Of a stretch of 64,000 bases of DNA, positions 30,836 through 42,655 are shown one piece after another. Made by a program: the position numbers and the translations under genes. The stretch's first letter is position 1. The number at the start of each line of letters is the position of its first letter. The notes beneath the pieces were generated by a model. The model saw nothing but the letters and a program-made list of their open reading frames with translations. It was not told the origin of the DNA and made no database searches. Source of the stretch: Narthecium ossifragum (Eukaryota; Streptophyta; Magnoliopsida; Dioscoreales; Nartheciaceae); NCBI GenBank assembly GCA_963920575.1, contig OY986965.1, positions 23,616,829-23,680,828 of the forward strand, in the 5' to 3' direction.

Positions 30836-31007
30836 ATGTGAATTGGCTGGTCTGGGATCTCAGACCTCTCTGAACGTCACAACCAGGCAATTGAACAAGG
30901 GTGATGCGCGGGATCCGGCGGATGCCAAACGGACCCATGTGAATTGGCTGGTCTGGGATCTCAGACCTCTCTGAACGTCACAACCAGGCAATTGAACAAG
31001 GGTGATG
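30806..31007. repeat. 101-bp perfect tandem duplication
   Basis: 30806-30906 is repeated at 30907-31007 without a visible difference. The unit covers the last 30 bp of the foldback element plus 71 bp of flank ending GGTGATG. Confidence 0.95.
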
Positions 31008-32601
31008 GGAGGGATTCTGTGATTGATGAAAATGAATCTTATTCTGTCATGCCCCGCCCCAATTTAATATAAAATATCTCTAATTTTCTAAAAAAATTCG
31101 ACATGACCCTTGGGCACGGGCACGTGAGATCACAATTTACAACCTGTCAAAAGATACAAACCACACATCCTATAACATTTTATCCAGTATTTACAACATT
31201 TATCAGAATTTCATTCATTCACATATTTCTTTCATTCATTCATGTACATAGGAGTGCATAATCTTTCAATTACAACATAATCAGGCCACGAGACTACAAT
31301 ATACAAATTTCTCAAATTCCAACATATACATGCATCAAATACACAAATTGAGAGTTAAGGTAGAGTACAAAAATAACTTTGGGATACAACCCACATCTCT
31401 CCATCTACTACAAAGCTAACTCTCAATTAATAAATACAAAAAGACACCTCGTCACTGCAGACCACCTCCCTGGGGTGTACTGGTCTCGAGCCTACCTCCC
31501 GCACAACAAAAAACCCAAGGAAAATGAGCTCGAGAGCCCAGTAGGAGTCACCTGACACACTCTAGGACACTGGTGTACACCCACCTATCCTAGTATACTG
31601 CCTAAGTATGGTCTGGCTAGTTTGGGTAAGTTTTACATGCACAGACGCCGCGTCCGACCGTCAACGCTCACCCATACCCCTATAGACTCTATACCCAGCC
31701 CCAGCATACTAGTATAGGTACAACATCCTATACTAGCTTACTGATCCTAAAATGGTCCGACTAGTTAGGGTAAGTCTTACATGCACAGACGCCGCGTCCG
31801 ACCGTCAATACTCGCCCAGACCCCTATAGACTCTATACCTGTCTCAGTGTACTAGTATAGGTAGAACAACCTCAGTAATACATCCTCAAGGCAAAGCCTC
31901 ATGTCAGATCCTCAATCTGATCCAACCCTCAATCAGATCCAAATCCTCAATCAGATCAAATCCTCTATTCGATCCAGTCACAGTCCTCGATCGACATACG
32001 GAGATCAAAATCCATCCGTCAAGTCATCGACATAGCACCTAGACTCTGACCAGTCTAGCTACAGGACCTGATTAGACCCAACCACAAACTCTGTCCTAAG
32101 ACAACCCGGACATTCCTAGCATGTATGCACAAATCACATAAATAATCGATCAATCAATAAAATGGTCAATTTAATCTCATTACACATACATACAGGAAAT
32201 CATCATATACATAACATAACATGTCATAAATAAGCTTTTAATGGGCTCAACTAGCCCAACAAGCTATAGCACAACAAACACATTATCATGGCATAACATA
32301 GCATCGCATATACACACAAGATTAATAAAGTACAAACATAAATATAACATGGCATCAACACATTTATATAGCAAATAGAGCAATCCAAGCGTAAACTCCT
32401 ACCTCAAGGAAGCAATCCAAGTGTAAACTCTAAGTCCGGGAACCCACGTCACGCTCTGATACGATGCACCTTCTCAAGGGCTTTCGTACCGGGTCTCTTG
32501 CCTTATCTCAGATCCTCTTTAGCCAAATCTATGGCTAGGTCGAGAGATACCTTTAGGGTTTTAGGAGAAGGACCCTAGGTATTCGACGAGGAAGACGAAG
32601 A

Positions 32602-33744
32602 CTAGAGGAGGAGACGGATGAGAAGAGGGATACCTTGCAGCTCCTCTAGGGTTGGCTGGCTTCTCTTGGAGATCCAAGCCTTGGAGAACGTGGGGGAGGG
32701 AAGCACGGCAGCCAAGGGGACGCCGGTGATGGGGACGTGCACTGTAGATGGCAGCGGTGGACGGCAATGGATGGTGGCCGACTGGTGGAGAAAGAATCCG
32801 GCAGGAGAGAGATGAAGGTGGCTGGTGGCTTGTGGAATTAGGGTTACAGCTTCATGGATGTTGACAGGGCTGGGATGTGGTGTGGTTGGGTAAGGGGGCA
32901 GCGAGTGTTGTTCATGGGTTGGATCAAGGGGAAGCTTGGGGGTAGGTGGAGTATAAGGAGTCCTAATCCAGGTAGAGCTAGGTTGAGATTCTGCAATCCA
33001 AGTTGTAGCTAGAATGGGATTTTCTCTGGAAATCCGAGAATATCGTTGGATCATTGCTTCCCATTGTTCTACAGAAGGGTAAGGTAGAGGGCTCCAACTT
33101 TGTACAGCTTCCTTCCATTGTTCAACGGTAGGATAAGCAATACTCCAAGTTTGACTAGGAATCCTAGTTGGAGTAGGATTTGTAATCCTAGTTCCAGTAG
33201 GATTTTGAGTCCAAGTTGTACTCTGAGTTTGACTCAGATTCCTAGTTGGAGCAGGATTTGTAATCCTAGTTCCAGTAGGATTCGAAGTCCAAGTTGTACT
33301 CAAATAGCCATTGGTGTTTGTAGGTTTGGGTTGGTTGTAGGGAGTAGGTAATGGCTGATACGGTGGTGATGGATTGTAGGGAGGAATAGGGTTGTACGGT
33401 GCGTAGGGAGGTGGCATAGGCTGCTGGTATGGTGGCTGGGCATGGGCGGGGTATAGGGGCTGATATGGTGGTGGAGGGACTCGGCCAGGTACAGTAGGCT
33501 TAGGGTCAGGGAACGGATGGCCAAGGGAAAGAGGATGAGTGGGTTGAACCGGTTGGGTAGTAGGCTGGTTAGGAGGAATTGGATTGTAGGCTGCATAGGG
33601 TGGAGGTAGATGATGATATGGTAGGGGTATCATAGATGGCGGTATAGGATAGGCTGGTACTCCTGCCATCAGAGTAGCTTCCGGAAGGCTTTGGACGGCA
33701 CAGTCCGCGGAACGGAGCTCTGATACCAAGTTGATACTATGCAC
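32602..33744 (-). CDS. Proline-rich ORF of element T
   Basis: 380 codons open from the 5' LTR edge through the internal region into the partial 3' LTR; the likely start is the Met of MAGVPAYPIPPSMIPLPYHH near 33669. The first half is Pro/Tyr/Gln-rich with PPY and NPIPP repeats. The middle has two copies of NPTGTRITNP-PTR-SQT and a duplicated EQW motif (PTVEQWKEAVQSW, PSVEQWEAMIQRY). I find no zinc knuckle or protease. It may be a gag-like or purely structural protein; the C-terminal third is LTR sequence read through after the deletion. Expression is unproven. Confidence 0.45.
   Translation of the reverse strand: MHSINLVSELRSADCAVQSLPEATLMAGVPAYPIPPSMIPLPYHHLPPPYAAYNPIPPNQPTTQPVQPTHPLSLGHPFPDPKPTVPGRVPPPPYQPLYPAHAQPPYQQPMPPPYAPYNPIPPYNPSPPYQPLPTPYNQPKPTNTNGYLSTTWTSNPTGTRITNPAPTRNLSQTQSTTWTQNPTGTRITNPTPTRIPSQTWSIAYPTVEQWKEAVQSWSPLPYPSVEQWEAMIQRYSRISRENPILATTWIAESQPSSTWIRTPYTPPTPKLPLDPTHEQHSLPPYPTTPHPSPVNIHEAVTLIPQATSHLHLSPAGFFLHQSATIHCRPPLPSTVHVPITGVPLAAVLPSPTFSKAWISKRSQPTLEELQGIPLLIRLLL
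33717..33729 (-). other. Primer-binding site of element T (tRNA-iMet)
   Basis: The minus strand reads TTGGTATCAGAGC, two bases from the LTR. Confidence 0.85.
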
Positions 33745-34217
33745 CTTCTCAAGGGCTTTCGTACCGGATCTCTTGCCTTATCTCAGATGCTCTTTAGCCA
33801 AATCTATGACTAGGTCGAGAGATACCTTTAGGGTTTTAGGAGAAGGACCCTAGGTATTCGACGAGGAAGACGAAGACTAGAGGAGGAGACGGATGAGAAG
33901 AGGGATACCTTGCAGCTCCTCTAGGGTTGGCTGGCTTCTCTTGGAGATCCAAGCCTTGGAGAACGTGGTGGAGGGAAGCACGGCAGCCAAGGGGACGCTG
34001 GTGATGGGGACGTGCACTGTAGATAGCAGCGGTGGACGGCAATGGATGGTGGCCGGCTGGTAGAGAAAGAATCCGGCAGGAGAGAGATGAAGGTGGCTGG
34101 TGGCTTGTGGAATTAGGGTTACAGCTACTACTATATTACTTCTACTCCTAAGATTTATCTCTACTAAATAATAACTCTCATAAATTCGTCCATGCATAAT
34201 TACAAGCTATGGAGGTC

Positions 34218-34225
34218 CTTTTATA
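34218..34225 (-). promoter_or_regulatory. TATA box of the T LTR
   Basis: The minus strand reads CCTCTATAAAAGGACC, in the middle of the intact LTR. Confidence 0.6.
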
Positions 34226-35671
34226 GAGGCCTCAAGAGAGTTCTACTACAACCTGAATACTACCTTGCTTTAATCAGCAAGTAACTAGACTTTCTTAATA
34301 AGACTCAATCTTATCTCAACTTCCTAATAACAAGGACTCATAATAGGAACTGATTTAAGCAAACCATAAACTGAACTCAAACTAGGAAACTGACTCAATC
34401 AAGATAACTACTAACTAGGAAATCATCTAAGTAAGCAAACCAGCTAGGAATAGGATTCCTTTGGCCGGCTGAGCTTAGAACGCCCAAAGGGACTTGGGTG
34501 CAGCCAACTCCTTGGCGTGGGCCCATCCAAGCAAGGACGTGGGTCCCTTCTTGGAATGGCTCGGTTTGACCTCGTATCACGCTCCGAAACTTGACGGCCG
34601 CTCAATCGATCGCCTAAAACATGATAATCGAGATTACGATCTGTTAGAGCCATAAAGAAATTAAAACTACTAGCATCAAATCGATCTCGAAAAGCCGGTC
34701 GAAACGGCACGGAAAATGACAAAAACGGGTGTCAGAAGGCTCTGGTGCATGTTAGCAAACAGCCAAAGTGCACCGCGTACACAGGGCATTACCAGTGCAC
34801 CCAGGCGGTCGCTGCGCGCGCTAACATGCGCTGTGTGCAGCACTATCTTCCTCCTCAAGAAGATCGCTGGAGCTCACGCCAGAGCTTCATCGAATCTCCA
34901 TTAGAAAGGGGCTAAAGCACCGGGTAAACCACCAGGGGAGAAGAGGAACCCGGGTGCTGTCCCTAGCACAAGATTCCCAAGAAGGTCGCGTGGCCACGGC
35001 CAGAGAATGGCCGGCCGGATCCTCGCCATAATCTATGGCCGGGAGGGAGGAAAACAGAGTTTTCCAACTTGGGAAACTCCAGGAACAGAGAGAGGACGGC
35101 GTCGGTGTTCACCGCCAGCCCCTTCCCAACGCTGCAGTCGCCGGGAAGAGGAGCGGCGTCAACTCCGACGTCGTCTCCGGCGACCCATCGCCGGAGAAAC
35201 CCACGAAAACCCCAAAACACTCCGGAAAACCCACCAAAAACATAGAATCGAAGGAGGGAGAAATAGAAGCTTACCTATGCTGAAAGGAAGAAGGGATCCG
35301 ACCAAATCCCACCCGGATCTTCCAATTTCTCAGCGAGATCCACCTTCCCGATCCTCTCAATCTCTCCCTCCCTCGCGGTCGATCTCTCCCTCTCTATCTC
35401 CGGCGCCGACGATCTCCACCTCGTCCTCCAGATCTCTCTCTCTATCTCTCTTTCAAACTCTCTATCTCGATCTCTCTTCCGATATCTCTCTCAATCTCCC
35501 CCTATCTCTCTCAGGTTGGCAGCCAAAAAGAAGAGGAGGAGAAGAGACTCGAATTCTCTAGAAGGGTAGGGGTGGTTTTGTTTGCAGAAAACCCCCCGCA
35601 AAACACAAAATTACGCGAAATGTCCTCCAATTAACAAAAAAGCCCGGAAATTTTACACTTAGGCTCTTACA

Positions 35672-35846
35672 TGTGATTACAGTTGGGTTCTTCTATAGCA
35701 GCCAAAATTTGCCGAATTGATCCTTGAGAAGCACAAAGATTCGTCCATTGCTCCAGAAATAGCAAGAATTTCGATGAGATGGAGGAGCTCTCCGGTGATT
35801 TCAGAGGGGGGTTCGGAGTTGTCGACAACAACGGCGACAACAATCG
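35672..35846. other. Host sequence between U and X
   Basis: A 175-bp strip between two elements. One frame reads IAPEIARISMRWRSSP and looks protein-like, perhaps a remnant exon, but I cannot name it. Confidence 0.3.
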
Positions 35847-36145
35847 TGTGTGGACCTGTCCCTCTACTCCTGAGTCGATCGGCTAGGTCTGGCTCGTGGC
35901 TCATTTGCTTGTTTCGCATCGAGCGCGTGATCCGGTGGATTATATTATTTCTTGGACCGCAAGGGCAATTTGGTAAATTACGCCTCACGAAATTGCGTCT
36001 TGTCGATTTGTTTCACACCCGCGTGTGCATACACTGACCGTGTTTCTGTTAGTGTTTGATTAGAATGGTTAGGTGGACCCGGGATCGAAAGATCCTGCCT
36101 TGGGCTTGTGTTTTAGCCCAAGTCTAGCTTTCTGGGCGAAGGAGA

Positions 36146-36870
36146 TTGATCTTCCCTTACTAAGGAGATCGATCTTTTAGCGCTAGAAAGTTAAGTCGGT
36201 TCGTCATGAAAAATCGATCTCTTTTTGATAAGAGATCGATCTCTCATAAGGCGGTTCCTTCGTCTATAGAACGAACGAAACCCTCTTCTTTGATTCTCTT
36301 TTCAAACCCGCGTTCTTGAGTTAAGATCCAACTGGATTTAGAGGAGATTGAGGACGATGCGTGGCTTAGCAGCTGGGATTGAAGCTGCTCTAGTCTAGGT
36401 AGGGATCCTATCTACTTGTTTTTCTGGATTTGTGAGGTTTGAGTTTGGATGTGATTTGTTTTGCGTAGATCTGATTATGTACATGTTGGTTTTCAATTAA
36501 ATCATCGGTTTTAGAATCATGGTCATTCGTACTACAAGATTCCAAGATTTTGTGGGATGTGGTTGAGTTTTCTGGCGGCATTTCTCACCGGCGGTTCGCC
36601 GGTGAACCCATTCGGATCGATCTTTTTTGAGGAAAGATCAATCATTTGTGGGACGTCATGCCCAGCCCGAGCAGGATCGATCCTTCTGTTGGAGAAGATT
36701 GATCCTTGCTTGGCTGGCATGGGCCGGATCCTAAGTCACGAAGAAGATCGATCCTTCTGGTGGAGAAGATCAATCCTTCTGGTGGAGAAGATCGATCCCT
36801 TTCGGTTGACTGGGACGAAACTTCCCAAGCACTAAGAAGATCGATCTTCTCTGGTAGATAGATCGATCTC
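36146..36870. repeat. AGATCGATCT clusters of the X LTR
   Basis: Four copies lie upstream of the TATA hairpin (36146-36245) and about nine, including ATCAATC variants, downstream (36613-36870). Confidence 0.85.
36253..36282 (+). promoter_or_regulatory. TATA element in an inverted repeat (X LTR)
   Basis: GGTTCCTTCGT, then CTATAGA, then ACGAACGAAACC: 11-12-bp arms with a 7-bp loop holding the TATA-like sequence. Confidence 0.7.
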
Positions 36871-38043
36871 TTTGGTGGCTGAGAGGTGTTTTCAATGGGT
36901 TTTGCCCGCGGGGCTTCGCATATGCGGTTTTCTTTACAACTTTATAACTTGTGCATATTCTCGACCATGTTAGCCCCATAATGAGGAGTAGTGGTGAATC
37001 GGGAGAGTGACGACTCTCGGGATGTGTAGATAGCATGTTGTACTGTTATTCTTGCTTGCCGGGGTTGCTTGCCGGGGTTGCTTCCCGTAACACGCTACCT
37101 TTTGGCGGACTGGTTGCAGTTGGTGGGGTTATTACTATAGCAGTTCCTTGGCCTGTATTTATTGTTCACCACCTCGGGCCGGCAGGGTGCCGAGCTCAGA
37201 CTGTGTTTATCTTATCGTCACATATGTTGCATGCTTACCTGTTTTCCCTGTGTATGTTCATAGCATGTATCTGATTGTACATTAGTTGCATAAGGCCAGG
37301 GCGTGGGCGATCTGTGGTATCGCCGTCCCGAGGTTTGGAAGCTCGGAGTTAGGCTTAGGACCGGGGCTGGGTAGCTTGGTCCAGGTTTGAATGGTTGTGT
37401 TCAGTCGATTCCGATGATAGGCCTAGATGACTTGAACACTTGACGACTCTTGAGTAGAGGGTGTGCCTACTCAGCGGTGTCATTTCCTGCCAGCAGTGCC
37501 AGTTTCCTGCTTGTGAGTCAGCAGTGTTGGTTTCCTGCTTACTGAGCGTGACCCCTCTTGTGATCAGCTAGCCTGGAAGATCATGACTGTGGACCTCAGA
37601 GACACTCAATGGGGTTATGGGAGTTTCTCTGCTGAGCTTAGTGCTCATTCCTACCCGGGCTGCGTTTTGCAGGTGCAGGCGTTAGCTCCTCTTCGGTGGC
37701 CCCTATCGTGCCGTTGGTCGGTGGTGCGGCGGCGCCTAGCGGAGTTTGAGGAGTGGTGATCTGTCTGTTACTGAACCCTTGTATAGTTAGCCTCCTACGG
37801 GAGAGTATAAATGTTTGTACTTGATTTTCTCCTCTTCGAGGTTTTGTATATTATACTTTTGGATATAATATCTTTAAGCTTGAGGTTTCTTTAATCTTTA
37901 ACTTTTAACTGAGGGTGTTTGATTAATTGTTTAGGGAGACCAATAGGTTAGATGGAACCCTCGCCAAAATTTTCCGCGATTGGTTAGGTTCTGGTTCGCG
38001 TCGTTCGGCCCGGTTGGGCTTTCGCGGGTCGGGGCGCGACAGC

Positions 38044-38056
38044 TTGGTATCAGAGC
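38044..38056 (+). other. Primer-binding site of X (tRNA-iMet)
   Basis: TTGGTATCAGAGC, two bases after the LTR end. Confidence 0.9.
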
Positions 38057-38242
38057 TTAGGCTGTAGGTCCCAGAGATAGGTCATGCATTGGTTGAGATT
38101 GAGCGTGGGATGGGATAGTTCTATGTCTAGAACATCCGTGCATGCTCTTCTGTAATATGTTGTGCTTTTCGCTTTAGCGCTGTGTTGTTTGTTTTGCGAT
38201 GTCTGACGAGTGGACGCTCATTCGTCGTTGGTGATTGCGCAG

Positions 38243-38375
38243 ATGTCGGGAGCTCGAGGCCGACCTTCGGTTGTTGGTCGGGGTGGGGTACGACCTGTTC
38301 GACCCGCCAGACTAGACAGGGTGGCACTTGTCAGGGAGGTCAGAGCTAGACGGGCTGAGCCATCACCAGCGACGG
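38243..38375 (+). pseudogene. X gag, N-terminal segment
   Basis: ATG 38243 begins MSGARGRPSVVGRGGVRP, the basic, Arg-rich N-terminus also found in Z (MSGVRGRPSVAGRGELRP at 41161). It is cut after 44 codons by LTR Y; the target duplication GACGG is at 38371-38375 and 63270-63274. The remainder is at 63275 onward. Confidence 0.8.
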
Positions 38376-38744
38376 TGTCACGCCTCGACCCGCGAAGGCC
38401 CAACCGGGCCGGACGACGCTAACCGGAACCTAACTTAATGCGGAATAATTTTTGGCGAGGGTTCCCTCTAGCTTACTGGTCTCCCTAAACAATTCAAAAG
38501 CACCTTTATTTAGCAATAATCAACAACCTAAAAAGATATAATATAATATTCAAATCCTGAAAGGGTTTACATTAACATACATCACACTCCCGTAGGAGGC
38601 TAACTAACAAAATCGGTAAACGTATGATCACCGTTCCTCAAGCACCGCTAGACGCCGCCGCGCCACCAAACACCTGCCCGGTAGGGGCCACTGAAGAAGA
38701 GTTGACGCCTGCAGCTGTAAAACATTGCCCGGGTAGGAGTGAGC
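38376..38744 (-). mobile_element. Solo LTR Y, left part
   Basis: The plus strand starts TGTCACGCCTCGACCCGCG, the reverse complement of a Z-type LTR end. It is broken at 38744 by insertion of Z (target duplication TGAGC, 38740-38744 and 61306-61310) and continues at 61311-63269. Total length is about 2.3 kb. Confidence 0.85.
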
Positions 38745-38949
38745 TGTGAGGACCCGTCCTTCTACTCCTGTGGCTCGTCGTGGACCGCAAGGGCAATTTG
38801 ATAAATTGCGCCGTGTCGGCTAGTTTCACACCCTCGGGTGCACACACTGACCATGTTTGTGTTAATATTTGGCTAGAATGGTTAGTGGGACCCGAGATCG
38901 TAAGATCCGGGCTTGGGCTTGAGTTTTAGCCCAAGTCTAGCTTTCTGCA

Positions 38950-39680
38950 CCTAAGGGATCGATCTTCCTAGCTAGAAGATCGATCTTCCTAGTTAGAAGA
39001 TCGATCTCTTAGTGCGAAAAAGTCAAACCCGATTTGGCAAGGAAGATCGATCTCTTCTCAAAAGAGATCGATCTCTCTTGAGTCGGTTCGTTCATCTATA
39101 AAACGAACGAAACCTTTTCTTTTGATTTTTTTTGGAAAATCCAAGATTTCGGCCGTGTTCTTGCTGGATTTGACTTCGTTTGAGGAAGATCTAAGGCCTA
39201 GTAGCTTGGATTGAAGCTGCTATTGCATAGGTAGGGATCCTACCTACAATCTTTCGGGTTTTTGGAGTTTTTTCAGTTTGATTATGATCTTTTACTTAGA
39301 TCTGTTAAAATACATGTTTGTTTTCCATGATTTCACCGGTTTTGGACTCGTGGTTCCTTGATCTACCAGATCCCAGAGTTTTGGGGGATTTGGTTGTATT
39401 TTTCGGCTGTATTTCTCGCCGTCCGGTCGCCGAAGAACCCATTCGGATCGATCTCCCTTGAGGGAAGATCGATCCCTTCTGGGGCGTCACGCCCAGCCCG
39501 AGCAGGATCGATCCCTCGGTGGGAGGAGATCGATCCTTGCCTAGGTTGAGGTGGCGGGTTACATGTCACGAAGAAGATCGATCCTTCTAGTGGAGAAGAT
39601 CGATCTCCTTCGGTTGACAGGGACGAGTTTTCTCCCAAGTACTAAGAAGATCGATCCCCTTGGGAAGGGAGATCGTTCTC
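38950..39680. repeat. AGATCGATCT clusters of the Z 5' LTR
   Basis: Five palindromes lie in 38950-39075, just upstream of the TATA hairpin, and about eight in 39445-39680, mixing AGATCGATCT, AGATCGATCC and GGATCGATCC. Confidence 0.9.
39085..39114 (+). promoter_or_regulatory. TATA box in an inverted repeat (Z 5' LTR)
   Basis: GGTTCGTTCAT, then CTATAAA, then ACGAACGAAACC. The TATA box is the loop of an 11-bp stem. Confidence 0.75.
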
Positions 39681-40958
39681 TTAGTGGCTGAGGGGTGTTT
39701 TCATGTGGCTTTTGCCCGCCGGGCTTTGTATGACGGTTTTCTTTACTGTCTTATACCTGCTACATATGTTTAAGCATGTTAGCACTATAATAGGGGCAGT
39801 GGTGAACCGGGGGAGTGATGACTCCCGGGATGTTTAGAATAAACGGGCGGGTAGCCTTACAGCTCTCCCTATTCTCGCATGCCGGCGTGCACCGAGGGCT
39901 TTAACTGTGATATCTGTGAGATGTTTTTTGCGGGGCTACTTCCCGATGCAGGTATTGTGGTGGACTGCTGACAGTTGGTGGTGGAACCACTGTAGCAGCT
40001 CCTAGACTTTACTTACCTGTTCACCACCCCGGGCCGGCAGGGTGCCGTGCCCAGACCTTGTTTGATGTATCATCACATACTGTTGCATGCTTACCTGTAT
40101 TATCCTGCGTATGATCATAACATGCATTGCTTTCTGCATTAGTCGCATCTATGTAGGACGTTGGCGATGGGTTGATCGTCGATCCGGGGCTTTCGGGTAG
40201 TCCGGATCTAGCTTTAGGACCATTATCGGTAGCTTGGTTCAGGACTCGATTTGTAGTATTCAGTCGATTTCGATGATAGGGTTAGATGACCTGAATACAT
40301 GTGTTTTGATGTTTAGAGGTCGTGTCGACTCCAAGTTGAATCTAAGGTGTAGCCAGTGTCCGGTGTTCTTGACTCTTGGGTCGAGGAGTGCCTACCCAGC
40401 CGTGTCCTTGCCCGCCAAACAGTGTTCAGTGTCATGTTGTGAGTCTGCAGTGTTTTAGGCCTACGTTCACGGACTTTCGATAGGGTTATGGGACCCTTGT
40501 ATACACCTAGGGTAGACTTGGGGGCGGTACTGTTGTGTTCTCTCCCTTGTGAGTGTCGTAGTGTAGTGTCCCTGCTGAGCTTAGTGCTCACTCTTAACCG
40601 GGCTGCGTTTTGCAGGTGCTGGCGCTAGCTCTTCTTCGGTCGCCCCTACCGGACAGGTGTTTGGTGACGTGGCGGCGTCTAGCGGTGCTTGAGGTGCGGC
40701 GATCGTCAGTTCTACCCCTTTTGCTTAGTTAGCCTCCTACGGGAGAGATTTTGTATAACTTTTACGCTGTTGAGGATTTGTATATATTCAGTTTCAGTAT
40801 TTGAGGTTTGTGAATGATTGTATAATACAAGATGATTATGAATTGCTAGGGAGACCACTATGATTAGAGGGAAACCTCGCCAAAATTTCCATAGTAGGTT
40901 AGGTTCCGGTTCGCGTCGCCCGGCCCGGTTGGGCCTACGCGGGTCGGGGCGCGATAAC

Positions 40959-40971
40959 TTGGTATCAGAGC
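40959..40971 (+). other. Primer-binding site of Z (tRNA-iMet)
   Basis: TTGGTATCAGAGC, two bases past the LTR end. Confidence 0.9.
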
Positions 40972-41160
40972 ATAGGTTGTAGATCTCAGGGAGTAGGATC
41001 AGGTTTCGGTTGAGATTGAAGGTGGGTTGGGATAGTTCTATGTCTAGAACATCCGTGCATGCTCTCCTTGTGTTGTGTATGTCTTCCGCTTTATTGTCGT
41101 GCTGTTTGTTTTGCCGTTTTCTGACGAGTGAAAGCTCGTTTGCTGTTGGTGATCGTGCAG

Positions 41161-42290
41161 ATGTCGGGAGTTCGCGGCCGACCTTCGGTTGCCGGTCGGG
41201 GTGAGTTACGACCTAGTCGACCCGCCCGACCGGACAGGACTGCGCCTGTGAGGATGGTCTGGGCTAGACGGACTGCACCATCACCAGCGGCGGTTTCGTT
41301 CGCGTAGGCAGAGGTCTTCCTCACAGAGGAGGAGGCCCCTGTTCCTGTCGACGGGCGGGCCTCGGTGGCTATCACGATGGCTTTCCAGCGGCTGAACCTT
41401 CCTAGGTTCAGCGGTAGGTCTGGAGATTCGACCGCAGCGGACGACTGGCTCGACGGAGTCTCGCGCGTCCTGGATGCTCTCTTCGTCGAGGATGACCGGG
41501 TTCGGGTCACCCTCGCGGCATTCCAGCTCGATGGAGATGCCCGTGACTGGTGGCGCACCGCCCAGCACACCAGTGACGGAGAGGTGCCACTATGGGAGGA
41601 GTTTAGGGCGATGTTCTTGGACATGCACTTCCCGGCGAGTGCACGTAACGCCCTGACCCGCGAGTACCAGTCCCTTTTGTAGGGTACTCGCTCCGTTCAA
41701 CATTATGCCTCCAGGTTCACGCACCTTGTTCGGTTTGCGGGGGCAGTTGCAGCAGATCAGACAGCCAGGGTGCAGCAGTTCGAGTAGGGACTTCGGCCAG
41801 AGATCCGACGGCATACCAGCTCACACTGCTTCCAGTCATACTCAGCGATCCTGAACTGCGCCTTAGCAATAGACGCTCAGTTGCGGGACGACAGGTGCCG
41901 GGGAGTTCCACCAGCACCCTTCACCAGCAAGCAGCAGTGACCCCAGGGCAGAGGGGGGTCCGGTAGACGGCAACACCGGCGTCAGCGACCCTTTCAGTAG
42001 CAGCCGCCGCGTGCACTGCAGTACCAGCAGCCACTACCGAGCCCACCAGCCCCGTTTCTACTGACTGCCGGGCCATCAGGGCAGGCTCCGTCAGGGGGAG
42101 GCCAGGGTCAGCAGCCTAGCGGCGCGTCGACCACGTGTTTCCAGTGCAGGCAGCCTAGGCACTACCGTAGAGACTGTCCTTTGCGAGGAGCGCGGAGCGC
42201 TATGCCGCAAGGCAGTAGAGGCGGAGGGTCCCGTGCCTGGCAGGGGAGCGGGGGTGGACGCGGATCGGGGCGTCCCAGGGGTTGCGATTG
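41161..42290 (+). pseudogene. Z gag remnant
   Basis: Starts MSGVRGRPSVAGRGELRP. The gag core is at 41371-41680 (FQRLNLPRFSGRSGDST, DARDWWRTAQH), and the zinc knuckle CX2CX4HX4C (CFQCRQPRHYRRDC) is at about 42139-42180. In-frame stops occur near 41307, 41680, 41784 and 41937, plus frameshifts. It is followed by an inserted host-like segment. Confidence 0.8.
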
Positions 42291-42655
42291 ATCGGACTCC
42301 CTGAGTATTTACTGTTTTACCATCCAGACTGCGCCATTGGTACTAAAATTGCCGTAACTTCCTCTAGGAAACTCGGAATCACGAACCGTAAAATTCTCCA
42401 GAAACTAGAGTTCAAGAGCATTCCAGCCATATATGGCCCATCATCTGGTTTTTCATGAGCAGGTACAGTTTAATCTTTCAAGTTGATACATGTAATCTTT
42501 TCAGCTTCTTTGCTCCTTTTTCCTGCAGTTTCCAAACAACTATGTGAAGCAACATATAGATATAAAAATAGTAATAAAGATGTTAATTAAGGATAATAAT
42601 CTAGCAATTGAGATGGTCATAAGACTGTTTAGAGTGCACTTTCATGCATTCATCA
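42291..42655 (+). pseudogene. Foreign exon-intron-exon fragment inside Z
   Basis: The base composition drops sharply to AT-rich. A frame reads EYLLFYHPDCAIGTKIAV, then TSSRKLGITNRKILQKLEFK, then SIPAIYGPSSGF. A stop follows, then AG|GTACAG, a T-rich tract and CTGCAG|TTTCCAAACAACTATG, resembling an intron and a second exon. The gag linker resumes at about 42656. I cannot name the source gene. It looks like captured or inserted host DNA. Confidence 0.45.

Larger units (their letters stand above)
32457..34579 (-). mobile_element. Small non-autonomous LTR element T
   Basis: Inserted in U with target duplication CGCTC (32452-32456 and 34580-34584). The 5' LTR is 33732-34579 (848 bp; ends TGATAC...GTATCA). 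The primer site TTGGTATCAGAGC lies at 33717-33729. The internal region is under 0.9 kb, and the 3' LTR is partial (32457-32852, 396 bp). The junction at 32852 shows that the polypurine tract and the U3 half of the 3' LTR were deleted. LTR identity is about 97% by eye over the shared part. No pol. Confidence 0.8.
31045..35671 (-). mobile_element. Solo LTR U (family of V), interrupted by T
   Basis: The plus strand begins TGTCATGCCCCGCCCCAATT, the reverse complement of the end of the V LTR, and ends GGCTCTTACA, its start. About 2.5 kb remains after subtracting T, matching the 2.4-kb V LTR, and it is colinear, including the two-unit repeat with CTAGTATAGGTA at 31565-31860. No internal region adjoins either end. 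Flanking pentamers do not match, so the insertion is old or rearranged. Confidence 0.8.
35847..38041 (+). mobile_element. 5' LTR of chromovirus X
   Basis: Starts TGTGTGGACCTGTCCC and ends GGGTCGGGGCGCGACA; 2195 bp. Colinear with the LTRs of Z and Y. Contains AGATCGATCT clusters (36146-36245 and 36613-36870) and a TATA box in an inverted repeat (36253-36282). The 3' LTR lies beyond the window. Confidence 0.85.
38745..40956 (+). repeat. 5' LTR of Z
   Basis: 2212 bp; starts TGTGAGGACCCGTCC and ends GGGGCGCGATA (CGACA in the sister LTR). Confidence 0.9.
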
